From Natrinema amylolyticum (lineage in GTDB: Archaea > Halobacteriota > Halobacteria > Halobacteriales > Natrialbaceae), in contig NZ_JAIWPJ010000007.1 of assembly GCF_020515625.1 (NCBI RefSeq), positions 62,001 to 126,000 on the forward strand: DNA of 64,000 nucleotides, in the 5' to 3' direction. The translations under genes were made by a program, and so were the position numbers. Positions 36,670 to 44,893 of the stretch are shown here, one piece after another; the first letter of the stretch is position 1, and every line of letters begins with the position of its first letter. A model generated the notes under the pieces. It was not told where the DNA came from, did no database searches, and was given only the letters and a program-made list of their open reading frames with translations.

Positions 36670-36748
36670 ATCTTATATGTCGTGTTGGTATTTCTTAACC
36701 ATTGGGGAGTCGGCCTGCCACCGTGGCGTGGTTTGATTCAGCAGTGAT

Positions 36749-36949
<201 letters not shown>

Positions 36950-36958
36950 TCAACGGCC

Positions 36959-37681
36959 TCATTCGGGGGAATCCGACTCTGTCGGGGCTCCATCTGCCTC
37001 ATCAAGGGAAGGAAGATCCATCTGATCATGGACGTCCGGAAATAGATGCTCGAAGAACGGATCATGCGTTCGGCCAACAGTCAGCGCTGGCTCGAGCGCG
37101 TAGATGATCATCATCGCTTCGGTTTCGCGAACGTCAATATCGGTCGCGACCATCCGCTGGGTCGTCTTCCCAGCAAAGTGCAGCCCAGCACCTCGCAGCG
37201 CAGCGACGAGTTTGCCAGCACCGTAGCGGTCCATGAAATACTCGACGTCCTCGTCAACTTCCTGGAGTGCAAGTGCGTGCAGGACCGTCGGCGTGATGAC
37301 GATGGGGACGTACTGCTCGACGATGATGATCGGATCGGCCGTCAGCTGCTGAGGACGTGTCGAGTCATCTCGATCAACGAGCCCGAGGTCGACGAGTTGG
37401 TCGACGTACTCGTAGGTCGTCGATTTCGATAGCTCGAGGCCGTCCATAATCTCCGGTGGCGAAACGGGCCCCCAATAGCAGACGTAGACGTACACACGGG
37501 CGAGCGCTGGCTGGTTGAGCAGCTGCACGACCGTCTCGAGCTTCGGTGCGTTCTGGGCAAGCGCTGCCGGGTCGAGCGTCTCTTCATCCATGATGTCTGT
37601 CGGTGGGGGATCTAACACGTCAATTCCACCGTCGGGACGAATGCGATCCATATCGGTCATATCCGTTTGTTCGAAGTCCAT
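36959..37681 (-). CDS. HTH regulator paired with a PIN-domain gene
   Basis: This 240-residue protein has a winged helix at about 50-105 (LNQPALARVYVYVCYW, then ELSKSTTYEYVDQLVDLGLV) and a C-terminal domain of unknown type (about 120-225, VVALRGAGL-like, with MVATDIDVRETEAMMIIYALEP). The final part may be an effector or antitoxin region that contacts the PIN partner. Such HTH-PIN pairs are frequent in haloarchaea. With the toxin gene truncated, this would be an orphan antitoxin-like regulator. Start chosen at the first ATG. Confidence 0.78.
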   Translation of the reverse strand: MDFEQTDMTDMDRIRPDGGIDVLDPPPTDIMDEETLDPAALAQNAPKLETVVQLLNQPALARVYVYVCYWGPVSPPEIMDGLELSKSTTYEYVDQLVDLGLVDRDDSTRPQQLTADPIIIVEQYVPIVITPTVLHALALQEVDEDVEYFMDRYGAGKLVAALRGAGLHFAGKTTQRMVATDIDVRETEAMMIIYALEPALTVGRTHDPFFEHLFPDVHDQMDLPSLDEADGAPTESDSPE

Positions 37682-37740
37682 GTACTTCAGACTAGCGCCG
37701 ACTCTTCTCTACTTGTAGGAGACTATTTCTGGCGGAATTG

Positions 37741-38160
37741 CTAGACCGGCTTGAGAACGAAGTGGTCACACCGACACGCCACATCTCGAGCCGGATCGGA
37801 TGTCTCTGGACGCGATCTTGATAATCGGTTTACGAGTTCCGTTCGGAGTTCCTCTCGGCGGAGTGTCTCAGTGTGGCAGCCGAGTCGAGCATTGTGATGT
37901 CGCTTCAAGAAGAACTCTCCTTTGGAATCCGCTACACTATACTGTGTTCGTTTTTGACCCCAGAGATGTGACGACCGGTACTCAGCGCCGATATTTCCAT
38001 GTGTGAGTTCAACGAGCGCCCATTCGACGAACGAGATTATCGACGTAGTGCTTCGATCATTCGGAACAGAGAGTTGAGGAATGCCGCAGGATTCCCCAAT
38101 TGTACGGTTTTGAAGCGGTTCAGACTCAGGACTAACTGGTTGTGATTTCTGAGAACTCAT
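37741..38160 (-). CDS. Hypothetical 139-residue protein
   Basis: I do not recognise it. The first third is Ser/Pro-rich (SSQKSQPVSPESEPLQN). The rest contains VEWALVELTHGNIGAEYRSSH and ends with CRCDHF. Composition is less acidic than usual for a haloarchaeal protein, so it may be spurious or degenerate. It lies between the HTH gene and the replication module. Confidence 0.3.
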   Translation of the reverse strand: MSSQKSQPVSPESEPLQNRTIGESCGIPQLSVPNDRSTTSIISFVEWALVELTHGNIGAEYRSSHLWGQKRTQYSVADSKGEFFLKRHHNARLGCHTETLRREELRTELVNRLSRSRPETSDPARDVACRCDHFVLKPV

Positions 38161-38236
38161 GGTTCACAGGGAGTGATGTTACTCCCTCGCCCCTCTGGGG
38201 GGTCGATAAACCCGTCAGAGTGCTTTGGAACAGGTC

Positions 38237-39493
38237 TCAGTTGTCATCCCCGACGAACCGCCGTGCACGACCCCAGATCGAGTCACTGTCATCAGCACCT
38301 GCCTCATCCATCTCAAGGTTCGAAGACTGATCACGACGCTCGAGTGCCTCCTGACAGTTATTGAGTTGCTCTCGAAGCGCTTCAGTAGCCTCCTCGAGGT
38401 CCGCAATACGTTCGTCTTTCTCCTCAAGTGTTGCCTCGAGTTCGTCGACGCGGTCGGTCAACAGTCGATTCTTCTCGACCAAGTACGCATGATTTTGCGC
38501 TGGTTCGTCACGACTGCCGGCGGTCGACGACTCGCTCTGTCTGGAACTCGCCTCACTTGAGTCCTCTCGAGCGTCCGGATCGTAGAACTCGGAAGTGTTC
38601 GCAATCGCTCGTTCGATGGTCTTTTCGCCGTACGTCGATCCATCGGCGTAGTGGACCTCGTCCCACTTCTCCCGGAGAAGCCCTGACTGCCGAAAGAGGG
38701 CATCCACTCGAGTGTAGTTGCCGCCTGTCCAGAACGCCAGCAGACAGCACAGCGCCATATCGGCTTCCGACTGACTATCATACCCAGTAGTCGAGCCACG
38801 CCATAACCGCTCGAATTTCTCACTGTTCGACGCGTTTCGGGCCTTCTTGAGCAGGTCCTCGTCCTCGAGGTCAACGTCGGTATTGACTGCTGTGCCTGTC
38901 GAAGCCTGCTCGTCAGTCACACCATGGTACCCTGACTCAGATGTTCCATCGCTCTCACTGTCTTGGACGTGTTCACGATGGATCGCCTCGAGTGCATCCT
39001 GTCGACGAGCAACGCGACTGGGCATCTCCTCGAGGGAGTCACCGGTCACGGTGAAAAACCGGGCTGTGTCGTACAGTTCAATGCTTCCACGCCGATTCCG
39101 TCCGTCCGGGAGCTCACCCTCGATGAGCACATGGAAGCCAGTTCCCGACGGAGAAATCTCCGTATAGGAATCAAGCCGCTCGATAATGTCCTGTGCTGCG
39201 TCGTCGACGTCCCTAGTCTCCGGATCTCGGCAGTCATCGAGATCGACACCAACGATAGGATCATCGTCGGTGAACACGAACCCGACGCCATCTGCATCCC
39301 CCGAATCGGCGTACTCGAGCGCGGGTTCGACCGATGTCCATGTTTCGGGATCCGTCGAAGACGCGAACTCACCACTCCCAGGTTTCACCGGAATCTTGGT
39401 CGGCTTCCCGTCTCGAGATTCTTCTCGCCAACACACCCACTGGTCGCGCTCACGTAACTGCTCGGGAAGTACTGAGATCGTACGTTCAGACAT
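38237..39493 (-). CDS. Primase-polymerase-like replication protein (phage NrS-1 polymerase family)
   Basis: This 418-residue protein has an archaeo-eukaryotic primase-like N-terminal domain. The catalytic acidic motif appears in VGVDLDDCRD (84-87) and the following motif in SPSGTGFHVLIEG (114-126). A middle helical domain resembles that of the NrS-1 family (FWTGGNYTRVDALFRQSGL, then STYGEKTIERAI). The C-terminus is a coiled coil (about 335-400). Such proteins start or carry out replication of haloarchaeal plasmids and viruses. The start at 39493 (MSERTIS) is preferred; an ATG at 39532 is possible. Iteron-like repeats lie 144-234 bases upstream. Confidence 0.8.
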   Translation of the reverse strand: MSERTISVLPEQLRERDQWVCWREESRDGKPTKIPVKPGSGEFASSTDPETWTSVEPALEYADSGDADGVGFVFTDDDPIVGVDLDDCRDPETRDVDDAAQDIIERLDSYTEISPSGTGFHVLIEGELPDGRNRRGSIELYDTARFFTVTGDSLEEMPSRVARRQDALEAIHREHVQDSESDGTSESGYHGVTDEQASTGTAVNTDVDLEDEDLLKKARNASNSEKFERLWRGSTTGYDSQSEADMALCCLLAFWTGGNYTRVDALFRQSGLLREKWDEVHYADGSTYGEKTIERAIANTSEFYDPDAREDSSEASSRQSESSTAGSRDEPAQNHAYLVEKNRLLTDRVDELEATLEEKDERIADLEEATEALREQLNNCQEALERRDQSSNLEMDEAGADDSDSIWGRARRFVGDDN

Positions 39494-39636
39494 CGCCGAT
39501 CCGCCTCGTACTGCGCGTCCATCTGGTCGCATACCACCTATCCGTATGCTGATAAACACGCCATAATCCGGTCGACTGCTCGCTACCCTGTCCAACGGGT
39601 GCAACCCGTTCTATACTAGTTGGTTTTGAGCGTGGA

Positions 39637-39727
39637 TTTGCCCTGAACATCGCCTCCGTACTGCGGTTTTGCCCTGAACAGTTACCAATTCCGTGACCTG
39701 AACGGGAAATTTGCCCTGAACAAATTT
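39637..39727 (+). repeat. Iteron-like direct repeats upstream of the rep gene
   Basis: TTTGCCCTGAACA occurs three times without mismatch, at 39637-39649, 39668-39680 and 39710-39722, and a weaker copy (ACCTGAAC) is near 39696. The last copy lies in a perfect inverted repeat, AAATTTG at 39707-39713 and CAAATTT at 39721-39727 around CCCTGAA. The arrangement beside a replication gene suggests an origin or a Rep-binding regulatory site. Confidence 0.6.
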
Positions 39728-39850
39728 GTCGATACGGCGGAAAATGGCAAATATACCGGTTAGTACTCGGATTTCGGAATGTGGTCTGTGGGGACGAGAT
39801 TTTCAGTGGTCCAAGTGGCTGAATTATATTCATCGTTCTGATAGGACCTC

Positions 39851-40174
39851 TCACTCAAGGAACTCTGATCCATCACTGGTCAGATCGATACCGGCGTAGA
39901 CAGTCACGAGATCGTCACCATCTCTGACTCGGGTATCCTCATAGTCGACGACGTTCGCAAGCTTTCGACCAAACCAGCTCGCGTTTGTCCCATCAATGTC
40001 GTGCTGGTCGGTCCATCTCGAGTAGGCCTGAAACAGTGCTGCCTTTGGAATTTGTGCTCCAGAAGCCTCCCTGATGTACATCGCTGCGAACGCCTCAATG
40101 CCGTTGCCGTCTGGGTCAACCTCAACTGGCTCTGATACTGATGAACCTGCCTCTGAACAAATAAATATTTCCAT
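39851..40174 (-). CDS. Stand-alone winged-helix protein like a primase/helicase C-terminal domain
   Basis: This 107-residue protein resembles the small C-terminal winged-helix domain of virus/plasmid D5-type primase-helicases: IPKAALFQAYSRWTDQHDID followed by WFGRKLANVV and a tyrosine-containing hairpin VYAGIDL. As a separate protein it may be a DNA-binding replication accessory factor. It lies upstream of the rep gene, across the iteron region, in the same direction. The assignment is fold-level only. Confidence 0.6.
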   Translation of the reverse strand: MEIFICSEAGSSVSEPVEVDPDGNGIEAFAAMYIREASGAQIPKAALFQAYSRWTDQHDIDGTNASWFGRKLANVVDYEDTRVRDGDDLVTVYAGIDLTSDGSEFLE

Positions 40175-40397
40175 AAGATATTACCCATACACTAACTAGT
40201 ATGAGCCAGAAGGCAGAACGGATGAATTACGAGGGCTCATAGTCCAAGTGAGGGACTATATTCGTTCCCCGTTGAGGGAGAGACCGATGACCTAACCACT
40301 CTAATGACCGAAAGATAGTTTCAATTTCACTCACATTCGGAATCACGAGGAACGGCCGATAGTTTATAAACCTCACATACATCTCTTTTAGTGACTG

Positions 40398-40958
40398 ATG
40401 ACTGGCCCGAAGGAATCTATTAGCATCGAAAACGTGGTGGCATCGACCGGTATCGGACAGGAACTCGATCTCCAAAGTCTCGCAATGGACCTCGAGGGGG
40501 CCGACTATGACCCCGAACAGTTCCCCGGTCTCGTCTACCGAACCCAGAATCCCAAGTCCGCCGCACTGATCTTCCGTTCCGGGAAGATCGTCTGTACTGG
40601 TGCGAACAGCACTGAAGCCGTCCACGAGAGCCTAAATATTGTCTTCGATGAACTTCGTGACCTCCAGATTCCAGTTGAGGAGGATCCAGAGATCATCGTT
40701 CAGAATATCGTCAGTAGCGCTGACCTCGGCCGTAATCTCAACCTGAACGCAATTGCGATTGGTCTCGGACTCGAGAATATCGAATACGAACCAGAGCAGT
40801 TCCCCGGACTCGTGTATCGACTCGATGAACCTGAAGTCGTCGCCCTCCTCTTTGGCTCCGGGAAACTCGTTATCACTGGCGGAAAGAAGGTGGATGACGC
40901 TAAGCAGGCCATTGATGTGATCGTCAACCGCCTCGAAGAACTCGGTCTGCTTGAGTGA
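40398..40958 (+). CDS. tbp: TATA-box-binding protein
   Basis: This 186-residue protein is a complete archaeal TBP made of two direct repeats. Repeat hallmarks are EQFPGLVYRTQNPKSAALIF with SGKIVCTGA (about 39-68) and EQFPGLVYRLDEPEVVALLF with SGKLVITGG (about 130-160), with an acidic tail. It binds the TATA element and recruits TFB and RNA polymerase. A TBP next to a replicon block means the element carries its own basal transcription factor, as several haloarchaeal megaplasmids do. Upstream sequence is AT-rich. No TFB gene is seen in the window. Confidence 0.97.
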   Translation: MTGPKESISIENVVASTGIGQELDLQSLAMDLEGADYDPEQFPGLVYRTQNPKSAALIFRSGKIVCTGANSTEAVHESLNIVFDELRDLQIPVEEDPEIIVQNIVSSADLGRNLNLNAIAIGLGLENIEYEPEQFPGLVYRLDEPEVVALLFGSGKLVITGGKKVDDAKQAIDVIVNRLEELGLLE

Positions 40959-41211
40959 GGATGTAACTCATCATTATCAATATGGGAAAATAATCGACTA
41001 GAGATAGTTCAATCAGTGGACAGCTGTCGTCACCGGACAGCCACCCAAGACCGTCTCGCTGGGAACTGCCGAGGACTGCTCGAAGAGGAAGACCCACAGC
41101 TACCGAACCCGGCGACCAATCGCTCGCAGTCGGTAGATTAGTGGGGCGTGTGAGAGGGGCAGGCTCTCTCGAGGGGGATCAGCGGAGTCCGTCCACGGTC
41201 ACCGGAAGACG
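40959..41211. other. Spacer between tbp and coiled-coil gene
   Basis: The two genes converge here. No gene or clear terminator is seen. Confidence 0.3.
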
Positions 41212-42129
41212 TCAGCTGTCTCCGGAGGCCGTTCCGCTTCCAGTCGCTATCGCTTCGGTGCTCGAGTCAGTCTCTGGGCCGGCACTCGAGGCCCTTGTCT
41301 CGCCCGGGATCTCAGCATCCGTCGGGAGGACCAATCTGCGTTCGGTGTACTCGAGGCCGTTCTTTCGTTGTGTTCGCTTGCGGACCGCCAGCCGGTGTTT
41401 CGAGAGTTCGAGGACGGCGTCGATAGTTCTCGAGACGAGTTTCTTCGCATAGGTCTCGCTAATGCCGTCTTCCTGGCGGCGGATCCAGTGTTTCAAATCC
41501 GAGGCGGTGACGTACTCGGCAACGGACTTGCAGCCGTCCGTCCAGGGATCGTCGCCTCTCGTGGGGTCGGCTCTGGCCTGCCAGAGCCTGGCAGCTAATC
41601 GAGTCGGGAGGGAGTTCGCCGTGGAACGGCGCATGTCTGCGTCCATCCGGGCGAGTTGCTGGATCGGAAGGAGATCGCCGTGAGCGAGGGCAACATCGTC
41701 GGTCCGGTCGATCGGATCGCTCGAGTCGGGCACACGGTAGTAGGTGTCTCCGTCGTCCGTAGTGAACTTCTCGAGGTGATCGCCGGTAACTTCGATTTCG
41801 TGGGGGTCGATAGTATCCGTTCGGAGGTGGGCCCCTTTCTCGAGTTCGCGGGACTGGAGTTCGCGGACGCGATCCTTGTTGGCGGCTGCTTTCCTAAGGG
41901 CCGCCTTCGCAGCGCGTTCCGTTTGACTCGTTCGGGACTCGCACTCGGTCAGTTGCTGTTCGAGGTCATCGATGTCCGCCTCGAGGTCGTCGATTCGGTC
42001 GTCCTTCCGGTCGCACTCGGCCTCGAGTGCTTCGACGCGGTCCTCGAGGGTTGTGACGTAGTCACTGAGGGCCTCGAGCTCGCGGGCAATACTCTGAACA
42101 TCGGCGTGATCACGCGAGTCATCGCTCAT
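41212..42129 (-). CDS. Coiled-coil protein of plasmid/virus type
   Basis: This 305-residue protein begins MSDDSRDHADVQSI and has a long coiled coil (about 18-85, LEALSDYVTTLEDRVEALEA). The second half (about 150-265) is basic and helical, with LARMDADMRRSTANSLPTRL and ISETYAKKLVSRTIDAVLEL, and could bind DNA. The protein resembles hypothetical haloarchaeal plasmid genes. The start overlaps the preceding gene by 11 bases. A decayed copy of its first third is at 59031. A partition or replication role is possible but not shown. Confidence 0.72.
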   Translation of the reverse strand: MSDDSRDHADVQSIARELEALSDYVTTLEDRVEALEAECDRKDDRIDDLEADIDDLEQQLTECESRTSQTERAAKAALRKAAANKDRVRELQSRELEKGAHLRTDTIDPHEIEVTGDHLEKFTTDDGDTYYRVPDSSDPIDRTDDVALAHGDLLPIQQLARMDADMRRSTANSLPTRLAARLWQARADPTRGDDPWTDGCKSVAEYVTASDLKHWIRRQEDGISETYAKKLVSRTIDAVLELSKHRLAVRKRTQRKNGLEYTERRLVLPTDAEIPGETRASSAGPETDSSTEAIATGSGTASGDS

Positions 42130-42652
42130 CGCGATCACCGTCGCTGTGGTTCGGATCGTCCTGGGTATCGGTCTCGCGTTTCGGGCTGCGGTCTTCCTGG
42201 ACGCGCTGGAAGGCTCTTGGCTCCGGCCCCAGATAGGACGTCGTAAATGAATCACTGCGGACGACTTCGGGTACGTCGTCAGTGGACTCGTTGTCCTTGT
42301 GGTCGGGGAGCGAGAGCTCCGGCCCGAACAGCTCGAGTCCGACGCGTCTGGTCTCTGCGTCGATCTCTCGAAGCCGGCGTTTCGCATTGCGGCGTGTTTC
42401 CTCGTCGAGGTCCTCGAGGGCGGTTGTATCGTCGGTATTCTGGACGTCCGCGAGTACACTGCGAGTAAGTTCCGTGATCAACTCGAGGCGTTCTCGGATC
42501 GTGTTCTCGGGTGTTCCTCCGTCGGTATAGAGGTCCGATGCGGATCGCGAGCCCGTGGTCCGCTCGCTGCTATCAGTAGGGACTCGAGTGGTTGTCGTCG
42601 ATTCGTGTCGTCGGTCGAGGCTTTCAAGACCCCGCAAATCGTCGTTTGACAT
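42119..42652 (-). CDS. Hypothetical plasmid protein, 177 residues
   Basis: This polar, highly acidic protein has no recognised domain. A Thr/Ser-rich N-terminus (about 15-40) leads into a helical middle segment (about 50-105, IRERLELITELTRSVLADVQ, then DEETRRNAKRRLREIDAETR), followed by a disordered acidic tail. It is the first gene of a pair with the coiled-coil protein. The end of this gene is also duplicated near 59.4-59.5 kb. Confidence 0.65.
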   Translation of the reverse strand: MSNDDLRGLESLDRRHESTTTTRVPTDSSERTTGSRSASDLYTDGGTPENTIRERLELITELTRSVLADVQNTDDTTALEDLDEETRRNAKRRLREIDAETRRVGLELFGPELSLPDHKDNESTDDVPEVVRSDSFTTSYLGPEPRAFQRVQEDRSPKRETDTQDDPNHSDGDRDER

Positions 42653-42786
42653 GGCTTCCGGTGGCTAATTACGGAAGCTACTCGCGGATCTGGTGCCACA
42701 AACACCGGTCCGCTACTTTGCGACTCTCAAACTGAGAGAGTGGTGTATAGCTTCCGTACTTGATACAATGAACTCTACTGACATAA

Positions 42787-42807
42787 ATGTTGACAACGGA
42801 TGTTGAC
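42787..42807 (+). promoter_or_regulatory. Direct repeat before phiH1-like repressor gene
   Basis: ATGTTGAC occurs at 42787-42794 and again at 42800-42807, 13 bases apart. The repeats lie between two divergent genes, 81 to 101 bases before the repressor start. They could be operators for that repressor. Confidence 0.4.
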
Positions 42808-42887
42808 TGAATAAAACAACGTTCGTATACACACCTGCATTAGATAGTGCTAATTTTTCTGTATTGCTGGTTGGCACTCACGAACAG

Positions 42888-43148
42888 ATGGTTGAGCGGG
42901 TATCCTGGATGGCACCTGTTGACTACGAGATTATGCTCTTTTTCGATGCTCACCCAATCTTAGTTTCTCCAAAAGTACTCGCAGTGAATATCGAGTACGA
43001 TCGGCAATATGTGAGCAGACGATGCAGCGCACTATCTGATGCCGGGCTTCTAGAGTCCGTCGATACTGGTCTCTATCAGCTGACGGATACAGGAACAGCG
43101 TATCTTGAGGGCGAACTCGACGTAAGCGAACTGGAGACCAACGAGTAA
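42888..43148 (+). CDS. PhiH1-repressor-like winged-helix protein
   Basis: This 86-residue protein is a winged helix: APVDYEIMLFFDAHPILVSP, VLAVNIEYDRQYVSRRCSAL and SDAGLLESVDTGLYQLTDTG. This layout matches the haloarchaeal phage phiH1 repressor group, which silences virus or plasmid genes. It is divergent from the coiled-coil operon, as expected for a repressor controlling that operon and itself. The start at 42888 (MVERVSW) is family-like; an ATG-like start at 42864 adds eight residues. Confidence 0.8.
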   Translation: MVERVSWMAPVDYEIMLFFDAHPILVSPKVLAVNIEYDRQYVSRRCSALSDAGLLESVDTGLYQLTDTGTAYLEGELDVSELETNE

Positions 43149-43499
43149 TTCGGTCATATCTACTGATGTAGCTGCCTTGGCTGTCATTCAGAAAGCCTGA
43201 TACCTCTTGAGGGGAGAGCTTATTCTCCTTATATAACTTATACAAATTATATTTTATAACTGTCCACTCTGAGAGTTGATTTGATTAATATAGTTTAACT
43301 TCGGTCCATTATGGTGTGGTAATCGCTGCTAATCCATCCCAGCTCGGATACACTCCGCCTCTAATAGGTCGACTGCCTAAGAGAGGTACGATAGGCCAGA
43401 ATCCGATGAGCACTGACCTCCTCACATCGTAGTTACAGATCTTGTGAATTGATAGCACATATTATATAGACAGATATCGATAGTAGTCATGACGACACT
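43149..43499. other. AT-rich intergenic region
   Basis: No gene is seen. Very AT-rich sequence at 43230-43300 and near 43455-43475 could hold promoters. Confidence 0.4.
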
Positions 43500-43847
43500 A
43501 TGTCAGCCCTGACCGCACGTACCGTGACGCTCACACTCCAGCGGGAAGACTTGTGGACGCTCCACCACGTATTGCTCGAGCGACTCGAGGCAGAACAGAC
43601 GTCACCGGAACCCGGCGCTATCGACCCGCCGCCACTCGCAGTGTGCCGAGTGTTTGATACCCTGGAGGCTGGCCGGACCCGCGTTCGCATCGCAGATCTT
43701 GAAACAGTCACGAAGGTGCTGCGCCACGATGGTGCCTGTCCGCCATGGTGCCTCGACTGTGATCGGCTCGCGGCGTTGTGCAACCAACTCACGGAACTCT
43801 GCGAGCAGCATCACCACCCGCAGACGATCGGGGCCGCGGACGATTGA
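43500..43847 (+). CDS. Small haloarchaeal protein, DUF7853-like
   Basis: This 115-residue soluble protein begins with a strand-helix segment (RTVTLTLQREDLWTLHHVLL) typical of small haloarchaeal DUF7853 proteins. A Cys cluster near the end, CPPWCLDCDRLAALC, could bind a metal. Function unknown. It stands alone between gene-poor stretches, with an AT-rich promoter-like stretch (TATTATATAG) about 35 bases upstream. Confidence 0.6.
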   Translation: MSALTARTVTLTLQREDLWTLHHVLLERLEAEQTSPEPGAIDPPPLAVCRVFDTLEAGRTRVRIADLETVTKVLRHDGACPPWCLDCDRLAALCNQLTELCEQHHHPQTIGAADD

Positions 43848-44164
43848 GGGAAAACTGCCTTCCCGATGCGATAGGGAGAGGACAACTCGCTAGATCGGAT
43901 TTCAGCGAGGGTGACTGCAGTCCCTCGGCGCATCTGAGGACTAGACTGTCGCCAGGGTAGTCTGCCATAGTGCGGCCATCAGTTATACAGGGTAAGAGAG
44001 ACAGTCCCAACCGGGACGGAGGCGTGCGGTCATATATCATGGCCTACTTGACCGCCGCTACCAGCGATACGACCACCACAGTCGGTTTCTCCGTCCTGTC
44101 TTCCTACTGGTGAGCAATGAGTGTGGCACACAGGTTTTTCGCACTTCCCGTGGGACAGAGGCCC

Positions 44165-44405
44165 ATGGACTGGACGCTCTGGTGGGGAATCGGCCTGCTC
44201 TGTGTACTGATACTGGTGTTTCTCCCGTGGAGAGCGACTGGTGACGCGGCCGACCAGGAAGTCCACGACCGGAATTCGCCACCGTCCACTAGGGAGTCAC
44301 CATCACTAGAGGAGAGCGACGCTGAAGGGGTGACCGCGGCTAATTCGGCACTGACCGATCGGCAGCGGTGCCCCACCTGTGGTACGGCCAATGACCTCCA
44401 CTATC
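44165..44405 (+). pseudogene. Membrane-anchored zinc-ribbon protein cut by element insertion
   Basis: From ATG 44165 the protein has one hydrophobic segment (WTLWWGIGLLCVLILVFLPW), a long acidic linker and the start of a zinc ribbon, RCPTCGTANDLHY. The second CxxC is missing, because the frame runs into the left end of the tnpB element near 44405. The style matches small DUF7577-like haloarchaeal proteins. I could not find the missing 3' part beyond the element's right end. Confidence 0.6.
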
Positions 44406-44488
44406 CCTACCCTTTAACAGCGAGAGAGTCCCGCCGTTTACGGCGGGCATGAGTCGCGTAAACTCGGTTAACGCACCGCCATGTTACT

Positions 44489-44626
44489 CTACTCCTGAGT
44501 CTCCAACGCTTCAAGACCAGTCTCTAACACCTCTATATAGGCTTCCGAGAGGTCCATATCATTCGCCTCTGCGTAATCTTTGATCCGCCCGTGCAAACCG
44601 TGCGAAATGTCAATTGCTGGCCTCAT
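44489..44626 (-). CDS. Small ribbon-helix-helix-like protein inside tnpB element
   Basis: This 45-residue protein reads [20 protein letters not shown] with the later helix LSEAYIEVLETGLEALE. It has the short strand plus two helices of an RHH DNA-binding or antitoxin-like protein. Its ATG at 44626 overlaps the stop of the zinc-ribbon gene (ATGA), so the two are translated together. It may regulate the element, for instance by binding near its left end. A longer frame to 44686 adds unlike residues. Confidence 0.6.
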   Translation of the reverse strand: MRPAIDISHGLHGRIKDYAEANDMDLSEAYIEVLETGLEALETQE

Positions 44627-44850
44627 TGGTACTTCCCATATTTCTCGTAGGAGTTTTCGGCATGGTGGGGATTCTCCTCCTCGCATTCCGGGCAGACGAA
44701 CAGATAACTATCTGGTTCCTTACCGTGCTTTTCCTTAAAGCGTTTGCGGGCCGCCTTTTGCTCCTCGAACAATCCAATCATATCAACTGTCCTCCAATCA
44801 TCGCTGGTCAGTCCGCAGATATAGCAGGTGAGTGGCGTTTCAGTCGTCAT
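44623..44850 (-). CDS. Small zinc-ribbon protein inside tnpB element
   Basis: This 75-residue protein has one CxxC near the start ([12 protein letters not shown]) and another near the end ([20 protein letters not shown]), separated by a basic helix ([18 protein letters not shown]). This suggests a split zinc ribbon binding nucleic acid. It is divergent from the tnpB gene: the two starts lie 43 bases apart, so they share a promoter region. The position inside the element suggests a cargo or control role. Confidence 0.65.
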   Translation of the reverse strand: MTTETPLTCYICGLTSDDWRTVDMIGLFEEQKAARKRFKEKHGKEPDSYLFVCPECEEENPHHAENSYEKYGKYQ

Positions 44851-44893
44851 GCCCCATAAGACTTATTTGACACAAAGACGTAAAAATTGTGGT

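Noticed and set aside
39605-39850. CRISPR array suggested by repeated TTTGCCCTGAACA
   Set aside because: Only three short copies at irregular spacing; too short for CRISPR repeats and placed upstream of a rep gene, so iterons or operators fit better.
40227-40625. 132-residue minus-strand frame overlapping the TBP gene
   Set aside because: The TBP on the plus strand is unmistakable and no family-like residues occur in the antisense frame.
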